Part shown: piece by piece, positions 31,891 through 43,300 of the stretch
Numbering within the stretch: position 1 is the stretch's first letter
Layout of the letters: each line of letters opens with the position of its first letter
Origin: Flavobacterium phragmitis
GTDB lineage: Bacteria; Bacteroidota; Bacteroidia; Flavobacteriales; Flavobacteriaceae
Reading direction: 5' to 3'
NCBI RefSeq assembly: GCF_900112575.1
Contig: NZ_FOMH01000010.1
Location: 214,164 to 278,163, forward strand
Length of the DNA stretch: 64,000 nucleotides
Notes under the pieces: generated by a model
Database searches by the model: none
What the model saw: only the letters and a program-made list of their open reading frames with translations
Told to the model about the DNA's origin: nothing
Program-made: the position numbers and the translations under genes

Positions 31891-33345
31891 TTGAAAATTC
31901 TAGACAAATACTTATTAAAAACATTCTTACTTACATTTACTACGGTATTTGTAATCTTATTTTTCATATTCATACTTCAGACAGTATGGCTATTTATATC
32001 AGAACTAGCAGGTAAAGATCTCGACTTAATATTGGTCGTGAAATTCCTGCTTTTTTCTATGCCACGAATTATACCGCTGGTACTTCCTTTATCGGTTTTA
32101 TTAGCTTCTATTATGACTTTCGGAAACTTAGCCGAGAATTATGAATTTGCCGCCATGAAATCGTCTGGAATCTCACTTCAGAGAGCCATGCGGGTGCTAA
32201 TCATTTTTATTTTCGTTTTAAGCATTGTTGCATTCTGGTTTGCAAACAATGTTATTCCGTATGCAGAATTTAAGTTTGTAAACTTTAGAAAAAATATCGC
32301 TCAAGCCAAACCAGCAATGGCCATAGTTGAAGGACAATTTAATGATGTTGGATTTTACAATATTAAAGTTGTAAAAAAATCTGGAGAAAACGGAAACAAA
32401 CTGACAGAAGTAACCATTCACGAAAAGCCTAATAATATGGGCGAAAACAAAACTGTTATTAAATCTAAAACAGGAGAATTAATAAGCAGTGAAAAATCGA
32501 GTATTTTAAAACTCGTTTTAAATGATGGTTATTACTATCAGGATGTTACGCCTAAAAAATATGAAGATCGCGCCAAATTGCCTTTTGTTAAGGGAAAATT
32601 TAAAAAGCAGATTATCAATATTGATTTATCCGAACTAAACAAAGTAGATGACAGTAAAGAAAGTATTGCTGGTACAAATGCAATGTTGAATGTTAACGAA
32701 CTGCGTTATACATTAGATTCATTAAACAAAAACATTGATAATGAAATTGTTTCTTTTTCAGAAAACATCAATCAGCGTGTTGGAATTAGAAAATATCCTT
32801 CGCCTCCTGGAGCAAAACCAAAGAAAAAACAACTGCCTAATAATCTGATGTCAATGTATTCCAACAAAGACAAAGTAGATATTTTAAAAATGGCAGGAAG
32901 TAATGTCACTAGTAACATTTACTCAATTGAAACTACTCAAAGAGATTTAAAAGACAAACAACGTGAAATCAATAAACACTTAAGTGCTTTATATGAAAAG
33001 TTTGTTATTGCATTTGCCTGCTTTTTAATGTTCTTTATTGGAGCACCTCTTGGCGCAATTATTAGAAAAGGGGGACTTGGACTTCCAATTGTATTTGCCG
33101 TATTAATTTTTATTACTTTTCACTTTATTAATACATTCGGAAAAAGACTATCTCAAGAAGGCGGTATGACTCCATTTATGGGATCATGGATGTCATCATT
33201 CATCTTACTGCCACTGGCAGTTCTTTTAACTTATCGTGCAACAAACGACAACGGATTAATCAATTTTGATGCGATTACAACTCCGATTTCACAACTATTT
33301 CAAAAAATTTCCGAGCGGTTTTTACCAGCTCAAAAGCAACAATAA
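31891..33345 (+). CDS. LptF/LptG-family permease (YjgP/YjgQ)
   Basis: 484 residues starting with TTG at 31891; AGAAGG just before it is one of the few Shine-Dalgarno-like stretches in the window. Three helices lie at the N terminus (ILDKYLLKTFLLTF opening) and three at the C terminus (FACFLMFFIGAPLGAIIRKGG), flanking a periplasmic domain. This is the layout of the LptF/LptG permeases that extract lipopolysaccharide from the inner membrane together with LptB. Whether it is the F or the G type cannot be told from sequence alone. Confidence 0.92.
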   Translation: MKILDKYLLKTFLLTFTTVFVILFFIFILQTVWLFISELAGKDLDLILVVKFLLFSMPRIIPLVLPLSVLLASIMTFGNLAENYEFAAMKSSGISLQRAMRVLIIFIFVLSIVAFWFANNVIPYAEFKFVNFRKNIAQAKPAMAIVEGQFNDVGFYNIKVVKKSGENGNKLTEVTIHEKPNNMGENKTVIKSKTGELISSEKSSILKLVLNDGYYYQDVTPKKYEDRAKLPFVKGKFKKQIINIDLSELNKVDDSKESIAGTNAMLNVNELRYTLDSLNKNIDNEIVSFSENINQRVGIRKYPSPPGAKPKKKQLPNNLMSMYSNKDKVDILKMAGSNVTSNIYSIETTQRDLKDKQREINKHLSALYEKFVIAFACFLMFFIGAPLGAIIRKGGLGLPIVFAVLIFITFHFINTFGKRLSQEGGMTPFMGSWMSSFILLPLAVLLTYRATNDNGLINFDAITTPISQLFQKISERFLPAQKQQ

Positions 33346-33347
33346 TT

Positions 33348-34481
33348 ATGTCAACAACAAAAATACAACTGAATACCATTGAGGAAGCTATAGAAGATAT
33401 CCGTCAAGGTAAAGTAATCATTGTAGTCGATGATGAGGATCGCGAAAACGAAGGTGACTTTTTAGCTGCAGCTGAAAAAATCACTCCAGAAATGATCAAC
33501 TTTATGGCTACGCACGGACGCGGTTTAATTTGCACGCCACTTACCGAAAGTCGTTGTAAAGAACTAGACCTTCGTGCAATGGTTACCAATAATACAGATC
33601 ATATGGAAACTGCTTTTACAGTTTCTGTTGATTTAAAAGGAAACGGAGTAACAACTGGAATCTCTGCTGCAGATCGTTCTAAAACAGTTGAAGCTTTAGT
33701 TGACCCAAACACAAAACCACATGATTTAGCACGTCCAGGACATATTTTCCCTCTAATTGCAAAACAAGGCGGTGTTTTAAGAAGAACAGGCCACACTGAA
33801 GCCGCTATAGACTTTGCACGTTTGGCAGGTTTTAAACCAGCAGGTGTTATCTGCGAAATCCTTAACGAAGACGGAACAATGTCTCGCTTACCTGAATTGA
33901 TAAAAGTGGCTAAAAAATTCGATTTGAAATTAGTTTCGATCGAAGATTTAGTTGCCTACAGAATGCAGCACGACAGTTTAATTGTTAAAAAAGAAGATTT
34001 TGATATCGAAACTCGTTTTGGGACTTTCAGATTAAGAGCTTACGAACAAACAACAAACAAACAAATTCATATTGCTTTAACCAAAGGAACCTGGAATCTT
34101 GGTGAACCAATTTTGACCAGAATCCACTCTTCTCAAGTTAATAACGACCTATTAGGAACTTTAACTAATAATGCAGAACAGCAGTTAGACGATATGTTTA
34201 AAGTAATCAATGAAAATGGAAAAGGCGCTGTTATCTTCATTAATCAGGATATGACAACAGTTAACCTTTTAAATCGAATTTCAGAGCTTAAAACACTTCA
34301 ATCGCAAGGAACTTTAAAAGCTCCTAAAGTAATTATCGACAGCAAAGATTACGGAATTGGAGCTCAAATTCTTCACGACATTGATATTTCTAAAATTAGA
34401 TTGGTTTCGAATACAGAACAAACAAAACGTGTTGGTATGATTGGTTATGGACTTGAAATTACAGAATACGTTAATTATTAA
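33348..34481 (+). CDS. ribB: 3,4-dihydroxy-2-butanone-4-phosphate synthase fused to a degenerate GTP cyclohydrolase II domain
   Basis: 377 residues. The N-terminal RibB domain (1-205) is intact: DDEDRENEGDF at 28-38, ATHGRGLICTPL at 54-65, and RPGHIFPL plus RTGHTEAA around 129 and 146. The C-terminal half (206-377) has the GCH II fold remnants FGTFRLRAYE and YGIGAQIL. The zinc site normally reading HSECLTGD...RCDCG is replaced at 260-280 by a Cys-free sequence. The catalytic QEGRGIGL loop is also replaced, by NQDMTTVNLL at 299-308. The protein should make the four-carbon riboflavin precursor but not open GTP, so a separate ribA gene is expected. Confidence 0.93.
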   Translation: MSTTKIQLNTIEEAIEDIRQGKVIIVVDDEDRENEGDFLAAAEKITPEMINFMATHGRGLICTPLTESRCKELDLRAMVTNNTDHMETAFTVSVDLKGNGVTTGISAADRSKTVEALVDPNTKPHDLARPGHIFPLIAKQGGVLRRTGHTEAAIDFARLAGFKPAGVICEILNEDGTMSRLPELIKVAKKFDLKLVSIEDLVAYRMQHDSLIVKKEDFDIETRFGTFRLRAYEQTTNKQIHIALTKGTWNLGEPILTRIHSSQVNNDLLGTLTNNAEQQLDDMFKVINENGKGAVIFINQDMTTVNLLNRISELKTLQSQGTLKAPKVIIDSKDYGIGAQILHDIDISKIRLVSNTEQTKRVGMIGYGLEITEYVNY

Positions 34482-34482
34482 T

Positions 34483-34881
34483 ATGGGAACCGTAGAAGAA
34501 AGAATTTTAAAATCGGAAACCAGAATTTTTAAAGCTGTTTTCCCAAGTACGACCAATCATTATGATACTTTATTTGGAGGAACTGCACTTCATTTAATGG
34601 ATGAAGTAGCGTTTATCTGCGCTACACGATTCAGCCGAAAAAAAGTAGTTACAATTTCAACAGGGCAAATTGACTTTAAAAAAGCAATCCCAGCTGGAAC
34701 TTTAATCGAATTGGTAGCAAAAGTTGACAGCGTTGGAAGAACAAGCTGTAAAATTCATGTCGATATTTTTATGGAGCAAATGTATTCGGAGCTTCGCGAA
34801 ACGGTAGTTTCAGGAACTTTTTCGTTTGTTGCAGTTGATGAAAACAAAAAACCAACTCCTATTTTGGATGATTTGGAATAA
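34483..34881 (+). CDS. Acyl-CoA thioesterase (hot-dog fold, YciA/BFIT type)
   Basis: 132 residues from ATG 34483, one base after the ribB stop; the TTG at 34441 overlaps ribB and is less likely. The motif NHYDTLFGGTALHLMDEVAF (about 25-44) holds the catalytic Asn and Asp of this family, and GQIDFKKAIPAGTLIEL follows. The enzyme hydrolyses acyl-CoA in the cytoplasm. A YciA-like chain-length preference is not readable. It is the last gene before the tRNA. Confidence 0.9.
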   Translation: MGTVEERILKSETRIFKAVFPSTTNHYDTLFGGTALHLMDEVAFICATRFSRKKVVTISTGQIDFKKAIPAGTLIELVAKVDSVGRTSCKIHVDIFMEQMYSELRETVVSGTFSFVAVDENKKPTPILDDLE

Positions 34882-34970
34882 TTTTAAAAAAAAGGTCCAT
34901 TTCGGAAATACTGATAATTAGACACTTGAAAATTATTTTAAAAAATCTTCAAAAAAAGTCTGAAAAAAGT

Positions 34971-35000
34971 TTTGAGAACCGAAAAACCGTCTTATATTTG
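34971..35000 (+). promoter_or_regulatory. Promoter of tRNA-Ser
   Basis: A -33 TTTG (34971-34974) and a -7 TATATTTG (34993-35000), separated by 18 bp, lie 33 bp before the mature tRNA. Both elements match the Bacteroidota consensus. Confidence 0.65.
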
Positions 35001-35032
35001 CACCCGCAATCAGGCAATGAGAGCGACATACT

Positions 35033-35117
35033 GGAGAAATGGCAGAGCGGTCGAATGCGGCAGTCTTGAAAACTGTTGACTGTAACAGGTCCGGGGGTTC
35101 GAATCCCTCTTTCTCCG
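35033..35117 (+). tRNA. tRNA-Ser(TGA)
   Basis: The 85-nt cloverleaf pairs the acceptor arm GGAGAAA (35033-35039) with TTTCTCC (35110-35116). The D arm has GCAGAGCGGTCGAATGC, the anticodon loop CTTGAAA holds TGA at 35067-35069, a long variable arm follows (class II), and the T arm has GGGTTCGAATCCC. CCA is not encoded. The long variable arm and the anticodon identify it as serine. Confidence 0.95.
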
Positions 35118-35183
35118 CTGAAGGCTTTAAAACGAAAGGATAGCAGACTTTTCAAAGTTTACAAAAAAGGCTAAAATTCACGG

Positions 35184-35216
35184 AAAACCCTGCAGATCTT
35201 GAGATCAGCAGGGTTT
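35184..35216. terminator. Bidirectional terminator downstream of tRNA-Ser
   Basis: Ten-base perfect arms AAAACCCTGC (35184-35193) and GCAGGGTTTT (35207-35216) with a GATC-TTGA-GATC inner stem end in a T-run on either strand. It lies between the tRNA and a convergent lipoprotein gene. Confidence 0.8.
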
Positions 35217-35327
35217 TGTCTTTTAAGTGCATTTTCAATATTTTCAAAACCGCACAGAAGTTTCGTGTCAGAATCGTGGCACGGGTTTCCAAAGTGGCGG
35301 TTGTGCCACAAAATATCTCGCCATCCC

Positions 35328-35912
35328 TTATAGACAAAGTGGAAACACAGTGTTGTTCGTTTCATTCCATGCAATTCCATTACTATAACCTCTGATATAG
35401 CTATACCTATGGGCCGCACTTTTTATGGTGTACAGATAAAGATACTGGCTGCCGGAACCATTATTCCACAATTCAAAATTTTCCACTGAAGCCAGATCAA
35501 AGAGATCTAAAGCATTGTAAAGCATAGTCCACTCATACACCGCCCTTGTTGGGTCAGATTGCCAGTCTGTTAACTGTAAAAAAGCTCGATAGTCAGCACT
35601 GGCTGTCTGCATTGGAATCAACTGCCAATACTGATCCATTGTATATTCGGCTGTTTTTGCGGTATTTTTAGAAATCTCACTATGGATCTGCCTTTCCTTT
35701 GAAGCATTCCCCACTGCAAGATATCTGGAATTCTCAGGCTTCTCATCGAGATGTTTCACGATTTTTTTAATCTGTGCAGAACTTAAAGTGCTTTTGTCCT
35801 GCACTTTCATAAGACTAATAGCTTCTGCTTCAGCCGAAGGCTGAGGGTTTTCAGAATCATCTCCACATGAAAAGAGCATTCCCAAAGCGAAAACAAAAAT
35901 AATTTTCTTCAT
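35328..35912 (-). CDS. Lipoprotein of unknown function
   Basis: 194 residues. The lipobox is LFSC with Cys16, followed by GDDSEN, an acidic signal typical of surface export in this phylum. The rest is polar and probably mainly helical, with regions rich in aromatic residues near the end (YLYLYTIKSAAHRYSYIRGY). I do not recognise the family. It is isolated, with the tRNA on one side and 720 bp of non-coding DNA on the other. A palindrome (AAATTACA-CCA-TGTAATTT, 35942-35960) lies 30 bp before the start and could be an operator. Confidence 0.7.
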   Translation of the reverse strand: MKKIIFVFALGMLFSCGDDSENPQPSAEAEAISLMKVQDKSTLSSAQIKKIVKHLDEKPENSRYLAVGNASKERQIHSEISKNTAKTAEYTMDQYWQLIPMQTASADYRAFLQLTDWQSDPTRAVYEWTMLYNALDLFDLASVENFELWNNGSGSQYLYLYTIKSAAHRYSYIRGYSNGIAWNETNNTVFPLCL

Positions 35913-36633
35913 AATTTTTTAATAACTAAAAGGTTACTTTTAAATTACACCATGTAATTTAAAAATAGGAGTGAAAAATATAGGAAATGGGTGGAAAGAT
36001 TTTTGTTAAAAAACAAGTTATTTGTAAGTTTTATATGTAGTCTTTTAATTACGAGACAATTAACAACTTAATTATTTTTTAGATTCTTAACTTAAAAAAG
36101 AGAATCAGCCGGCCAAAAAGATATTTTGATACAGGCTTTCGTTTTATAGACTTGTTAATTTAGCACTGAATAGCACACAAATATCTATATATCTCAGATA
36201 TTAACTGGCAGTGGATAGCTTATTGCGAATGGATATTTTATATTTTTATTGGCAGAACAAAGGGCTGTTTCCATAATCTTCTTATTTTTAATAATTACAT
36301 TATTAAATTATTCAAAGAATAGGAGGATTGCTGTTCTTATTAAAAACAATTTGTTAATTTGCTATTTTACTGAAGCAAAAAACTGATTTAGTTCTAACTA
36401 CTTTGGGCTAACGTTTATTTCAAAATTAAACCTAATTTTAAGGACATTTGTTCTTAGTTTTGCTGCATAGTGATGACTCTGTAATTAAAAATAATGATAA
36501 TGAATTATAAAAATAGAATAAAATACTATAGCTTCTCCCCTTCCTTCTGTATGAGCTAAATCGGAATATTTTGGCAATATGTAAAAATAGACAGTATTAA
36601 AACTGCCTATTTCTCCAAAAAAGTATTCTAAAA
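35913..36633. other. Gene-poor AT-rich stretch
   Basis: About 720 bp without a reading frame that looks coding on either strand. Visible features are a short palindrome at 35942-35960 and a hairpin at 36585-36612 (AAATAG/CTATTT outer, CAGT/ACTG inner) that, read on the minus strand, ends in a T-run and probably terminates the lipoprotein gene at 36634. I saw no gene remnant. Confidence 0.5.
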
Positions 36634-37284
36634 TTAATTAAAAATAATTGCATGATCTTTTTCTACTCTTAACATAGAATTAGATTTTTTTGCGGTAAAA
36701 TTCTTTGCTTCAAAACGGCTCACATTTCCTTTATACTGCAGTATAAAACTCACATCGTTTTGAGTAGAACTTAATACTCCGTCTTTGTAATAACTCGCAG
36801 TACCTTTTCCCGTAAAACTGACTTTATAATTGTCTCCGTTGTCACTAACTTTAAAAGTACCACTGGTTGGTTTTATGCTGACACCATTCGCTACCGACAT
36901 GCCACCTTTTTCTGCATTGATGTTTTTTCCTAATAATGATTGCCCCCATTTTGTAAAAGTATAAGCCGTTGCTTCAGAATATCCTCCAAAACTGTAATCG
37001 CCTTTGGCTAAATTATTCTTTAATGAAGAAAACAATTCGAAGTACACTACTGCTCCATCTTCCTTATCCGAAATGGATTTTGATCGTAAAGAAAAATCTA
37101 TGTTATAAGCATTTCCCCTTACACCGTAATTTTCAAGATAACCCTGCGATAATTCTACCGTTTGGCTTCCAATTTTCAGATAACCTTTGTTTGCATTCAG
37201 ATCCTGATCACTTTCATTATCATGAGAACAAGATGACAATAAAGTAATGAAAACCAGCATTATTAATTTGATACTACTATTCAT
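36634..37284 (-). CDS. Lipoprotein of unknown function
   Basis: 216 residues. The lipobox LLSSC gives Cys19, followed by SHDNESDQD, an acidic surface-export signal. The mature part is rich in Gly, Ser, Tyr and alternating polar residues, suggesting a beta-rich fold, and the last residues are hydrophobic (HAIIFN). I do not recognise the family. It lies 89 bp downstream of the large pectinase gene on the same strand and might be cotranscribed with it. A role in pectin binding would be speculation. Confidence 0.7.
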   Translation of the reverse strand: MNSSIKLIMLVFITLLSSCSHDNESDQDLNANKGYLKIGSQTVELSQGYLENYGVRGNAYNIDFSLRSKSISDKEDGAVVYFELFSSLKNNLAKGDYSFGGYSEATAYTFTKWGQSLLGKNINAEKGGMSVANGVSIKPTSGTFKVSDNGDNYKVSFTGKGTASYYKDGVLSSTQNDVSFILQYKGNVSRFEAKNFTAKKSNSMLRVEKDHAIIFN

Positions 37285-37373
37285 ATCTATGATGATTTAT
37301 TTTTTATACTGATGAATTTGTGTTCTAAATCAGGGATGAAAATCGAAAACTTCCATCCCATGATCCTATAAAC

Positions 37374-40300
37374 TTATTTAACTATAATTCTAGCCGTTTC
37401 CCCTGTTTTCAAACTTTTGATAAAGTAACTTCCAGAAGCTAAATCAGAGATTGAGATGTCAGTCTCTGAACCAATCACATCTATTTGTTTAACCAAAAGT
37501 CCATTCATACTGAAAATAGCCAAACGATCCAATTCTGTACTTGATCTTAAAGTAATCTTTCCACTGGCAATGGTTGGAAAAACTAAAAACTCTCCCAGCT
37601 TTTTCCAGCGTCCGTAAACTGTTGCATTTTCCTTTTGAGTGGTACCGAAACCTGTTACTTCTTTACCGTATAGAGCATCAGCATACCATCCTAAAAATCG
37701 GTATCCTGTAGCTTGTGCTTCTTCTAAAACAAAAGCTGTTCCGGTCTGTACACTTGTTTTATTTGGATTAACGGCTCCAGATGGCAGATTCAAATAAGAA
37801 ATACTATAGAATGTCGGCGGAATTACCTCATCTTTTTTGTTATTACCATCAACTCCCCAAAAAGCATAAAAGGTTTGATTACCTGTTGCTGTAATTGCAA
37901 TTTCTTTAATCGAATTCGGTGTTGTTGCAGAAGCCGACCATCCGTAGAAAGTATAATCCTTTAAAGTTGGAATAGGCAAAGTCAATGCAGTTCCTTCTGT
38001 ATATTCAACAGGAGTTAATCCAGATAGAGCCTTACCATCGATTGAATTCATATACGTAACCCCCGATTTCACAGCAGGTTTTGGATCTGGTTTATTATTA
38101 CCTCCTTCTCCCCAAAAAGCATAAAACGTTTGATTTCCCGTTGCAGTTGCCGGAATGGTTTTGAGTAATCCTGGTGTAGTTGTAGAAACCGACCAGCCAA
38201 AGAAAGTATACCCTTCCAATTTTGGTGTTGGTAAATTGGTTACCGCTCCTTCCATAAATTCAGATGGAGATAATGTAATGGCTTTTCCGTCTATCGAATT
38301 CATATAATTAATTAGTGAAAACTTAGCATCTGCTTTTAACCATCTTGGATCTCCAATTACTCCGCCTTCCAATGAAGCTTTCGCCAAAGTAGAATTTTTA
38401 GAGAAGCTAAAATCTCCCGTAACAGGATTTGGAAATGAGAGTGATAACAATCCTAAATTATTAATTGTTTTAATATTAGTTTCAGTAACCGTAACTGTTC
38501 CTTTAACAACTTGTGAAGTTACTCCAACCAAAAGATTATTGTCTAAAACTGCTTTTCCTGCACCACTAGCATGATTGGAATTGAACATAAAAATCGGTTT
38601 TGGATTTTCACGTTCGTCCTGCATGATATTGTTTTTGAAGGTATAAGTCGAAGTATTGCTGTACTGATTATTGATAAACACAAAACCATCCTGACTTCCC
38701 GAATTATGAATGGTATTATTTTCAATCGTAACATTTAAGCTTTCATTAACCGCATCTTTTTTCTGAAGCATTATAAAACTATTTCCTTTTTTGTAATTAA
38801 AAACTGTTGAATTTTTAATTGAAATCGTATTTACAATATGAGAATCAGGCTGAATAAAACTCGCGCTTTCTGAAGCTGTTCCATCAACAATACAATTCTC
38901 CAAAATAATTTTGGAAATTGGATGATCGCTCGCGCCTTCCGTTGCGAATAAACTCTGTTTAATCCCTTTAATGGAAGCATTTTTTATTTCAAAAGCCGAT
39001 ACTCCAGAACCATTTTTAAACTGAAATACATTCGAATAAGTATTCGTTAAATCAAAATCAACTCCTGAAAAACTGAAACTTCCTGAAAAGATTTCTGCTT
39101 GATCAGATGAAAATGAACCTGCAAACACTGGTTTTGCATTTTCGTCAGGAACGAAAGTGTATTTATGATTTTTAACTGCAAGTGCTGCACTTGTGGTATA
39201 AGTACCGCTTGCCATGATAAACTTAGAACCATCTTCTGCGGCGTTGTATTTCTCCACAAAATTCTGCGGATTTACATAGACATCTAAACTTCCGTTTTGA
39301 ACCGCTGTAATGTGATTGACCAAACTATTGATATAAACTTCAATATTCGTATAAATGCCATCAACTGTTTTTAAATTTCCGTCGGCCGCACTGGCAGGAT
39401 TTAATCCTTTTTCGGTTTCCCATGTATCAGGCATACCGTCTCCATCTGTATCTACAGGAGCTGTACCAGTAGGCAGAACTGGCCATCCTCCAGTTGCCGA
39501 TGGTGTATCAATATAACCGTTTGTACTTCCGTTACCTCCATTCATAATACTTGCAGTACCAGAACGGGTATCATCTACGGCTCTTTTGTCAACAGCATCT
39601 CTAAAAAGATTGGCTCCAGCATTATCAAGAACTAATTCGTAAGCTTTTGCTGCACTATGAGTGGTTATTTCCCCTGGCGCATGAGGAGCGTTCAATTTGA
39701 TTGCTGCTTTATCGGCATCACTTACCGGAAGCTGACTTCCATGAAACTGACTGTAAACCCCGTACGTCCAGTTATCTTGTGTAGCTCTTTCAGAACCTAC
39801 CACATAATTTCCATCTACAAAATATTTCCCCCAAACTCCATACAATGGTGAAGTCGTATCTAAACTTCTTCCTGTAGATAAAATACGTTCTTTGGTAGAA
39901 TTCGAAGTTCCAGGACCTGGTTTCCAATAATTGTTAACCAAGTTTACATTCATTGCATCTCCTCCATAACAGCTGTTTCCGCCCCAATTATAGATTACGT
40001 TATTACGAATATCAACTAAATCGGTTTTTGCAAAAATATCATTGGCATATTCTCCTAGTCTTGGATTTCTACTATCATGATGTGCTAACAAATTATGGTG
40101 GAATGAAGCATTTTTACCTCCCCATACACCGCCGTAACCATGAGCTCCTTTGGCATGAACAGAGTTTCGAAGGCTTTCAGAAATAATGCACCATTGAAGC
40201 GTAAAGTTTTCATTTTGATAGAAAGAAACACATTCATCTGTTGACCAGCTCATCGAACAGTGGTCTACAATGATATTTTTCTGAAAACGACCGCCTAAAG

Positions 40301-43300
40301 CATCATTTTCTACATCATGTGTATCGCCCATTCTAAAACGTAAATAACGCAGGATAACATTATTTCCTCTTACTTTAACATTGTAGTCTTTTAAAGTAAT
40401 TCCACCTCCCGGTGCGGTTTGTCCGGCAATGGTAATATTATCCGTAATATTCAATTCGCTTTTAAGTGCTATATTTCCAGATACTTTAAAAACAACAATT
40501 CTTGGCCCAGCCTGATTAATGGCTTCACGAAGAGAACCTGCTCCAGAATCATTTAAGTTGGTTACATAAATCACTTTTCCGCCACGACCTCCAGTTACAT
40601 ATTTTCCATAACCTTCTGCTCCCGGAAATGCTGGAATTGTTTCAGTACCTCCGCCAGTCGCTTCTTTCTTAACTTCGATTTTTCCTTCTCCTATAAAGAA
40701 TTCCGGATTCGTTGTTTTGTCGTAAGTTCCTTCTTTAAATTCTACTCCGTTAATAGTTAATTTTTGAACATTTAAAATAGTGTTTAAAGATGCTTTACCG
40801 TTTTCTGTCATAATCAAATTTAAACTAGAACCAGCCGCTCTTTCATGGCTGAAAATAATATAATTGTCCTGACCAACTTTAATAGTTCCTGAACCAAAAG
40901 CATTCGCCGAAGCCCCTTCAATTACAGTTGGATAATTTAAGGCAGGAAATTTGGTGCTTTTTTGCGTCACATCCCAAGTTCCGATAAACTCGCTGTTATC
41001 TCCTTTCAACAATAAAGTACCTGTATTCGCATTCACTCCCTGACCTGTATTTAGCGGAGAAACAATTCCATTTCCTGAAATCGGCCCGCTTAAAGTCATT
41101 ATCGTTTGATTGGCAATACCTGATATCATTTCGAATTTTACATTACCCGAAATAATCATTGGCGCTTCTAAAGTCATTCCTGCTCCACTGGTATTATAAT
41201 ACACACGCGTTCCTTCTTTAAAAGTTAGATTTCCAGTTGATTTATGAGCGCCTCTTAATCGAAGTGTTCCTGCTCCGGAGAAAGTCATATCGGCTGGAAA
41301 GACAGTTGCTGTTGTTTCTATTTCTTTCGTACACGAAACGGTCTTACCTGCAGCAGGCATTTCTGCAGGATTAAAATTTCCGGCGTTATCCCAGCTTTTA
41401 TTTACAGCGGCTGTAAAATCATAATCAAAATTAGTTGGAGGTTTTACCTCGTCCGGTTTATTATTTCCGGCTGTTCCCCAGAAAGCATATAAAGTCTGAT
41501 TTCCTGTTGTTGTAGCTGTAATTTCTTTAAGAGAATTTGGAGTTGTCGCTGCTACAGACCATCCGTAAAAGGTATAACCGTTTAAAGTTGGTACTGGCAA
41601 TGTTAAAGCTGTTCCTTCTGTATATTCAACAGGAGTTAAACCTGCTATTGTTGTTCCATCAATTGAATTAAAATACGCAATAGAAGATTTTATTGCACCA
41701 CCAATCGTCATACTTATACTGCTTACATCGCTCAATCCGCCGTATTCATTGGCCGATTGGATTGTATAGTTATAAGTTCCTGCTTTTGTATCGGTATCTG
41801 CGTAAAGTGCATCTGTAGTAATAGCTATGATTTTACCTTCTTTGCTGATAACATAACACATGGCATATTTGTTTTCATCCCATTTTAAAGTATTCTTTTC
41901 TGATACCACAAGATTAGAAGGTTTTGTAACTTGTTCTACTATGGTACGCGGATCCCATTTATCTGTACCACTCAATACATTTTCTATCGTAAATTCATCA
42001 GCCTGAGCTTTTGTCAAAACTGGATTGTAATTTCCTGTTTTTGAAACGCCGTCAACAGTAAAGGTATTGGTTCTGTTATCGGTATTAACAGCAATTCCGT
42101 TTCCGTTTACACTGTTGTATTCTGCGAAAAGTGCTGGATACGTTCCCATATTTGCCCACCCTAATACATTTGGTTCGTTGATCATTTTGGTATTCAGATA
42201 AACCGCTCTAGGCGAATTCTGCCACGGACGGCCTAAATAATAACTTGTAGCTGCAGTGATTGTATTGTTATTAAAAATATAACCATATTGAGTTGCGGCA
42301 TCATGATTAGGTGCTACGATATAACCCGAAGCAACCGAAACCAATTTACATTCTTCAAACCAATGTGTTCCGCCTCCGCAGATAAAATCCACATCGCCTT
42401 CAATAGTAGATTTGTAATAGAAACTTCTTTTTCCACCTGTAACTTGAGTATCTTGTTTACTTCTCAAACGAACTCCGTTATACACATTTCGGTCTCCTGC
42501 CGGATTCAATGCTGGTCTTTGTCCCGATGTTGTGATTCCGTCTTTGTGCTCAATGGTTACATTTTCCATATATAAATCATTGGCTTCAATAGAAAGAACA
42601 GCATTTTTGATTCCCCAACCTGGATTTCCCTGTAGAATTACCTTATCCTTAGATTGCGCAATTAAAGAAACATTGTTTTTGCCTGATGGAAGTTTCAATA
42701 CAATGTCCTGCGGATTTGTTCCGTCTCCACCCAGATTATAAGTTCCGTTTGTAATCAGTACTAGAAACCTCGAAGCCGAATTATTTGGTGCCAAATTAAA
42801 TGCCTCTGCTATAGTTTTGACATATTTTTTTGATGCAACCTGTTCGTCTGTGGCATTGGCATCAACAATCAAATCGAAATTACGTTTAACAGGAACCGGT
42901 TTTTCCATTGTTTTGAAGGAAAGACTCAAAGCAGGCCCATCATTTCCTGAAAGATCTTTTATAAATCCTGCCGGTATCGTAAAAGTATATTGTTTGTTAT
43001 ACTCTAATCCGAAATAACTGAATTTTACTGTTTTATTGATAAATTCTGCGGTTAGATTTTTTCCGTTTAAAACAGCTTGTCCCGCACCAAACTTAACTTG
43101 TTCGTTATAATTCAGAATGATGTTTCCATTCGCTCCAACTGAACTAGCTAATTCAGCAGGAAAAGAAGATTCTAAAACTGGAGCATTCGTATCCACTACC
43201 AAAACCTCATCGGCTTTAATCATTAAATTGGAGATAATAGTTGCAGTAACATCAACAGCAGAGCCATGTTTTGGTCCATTAATGTTAGGAAACCATCTTA

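Noticed and set aside
34949..35155. Minus-strand ORF of 68 codons across the tRNA
   Set aside because: It is the antisense of tRNA-Ser(TGA). Such spurious ORFs are a well-known artefact of this tRNA.
35152..35419. Two overlapping short minus-strand ORFs
   Set aside because: They cover the terminator and the end of the lipoprotein gene in other frames, with no signal peptide, motif or conserved look.
35033..37284. Integrated element at tRNA-Ser
   Set aside because: No integrase gene and no second copy of the tRNA 3' end were seen in the window.
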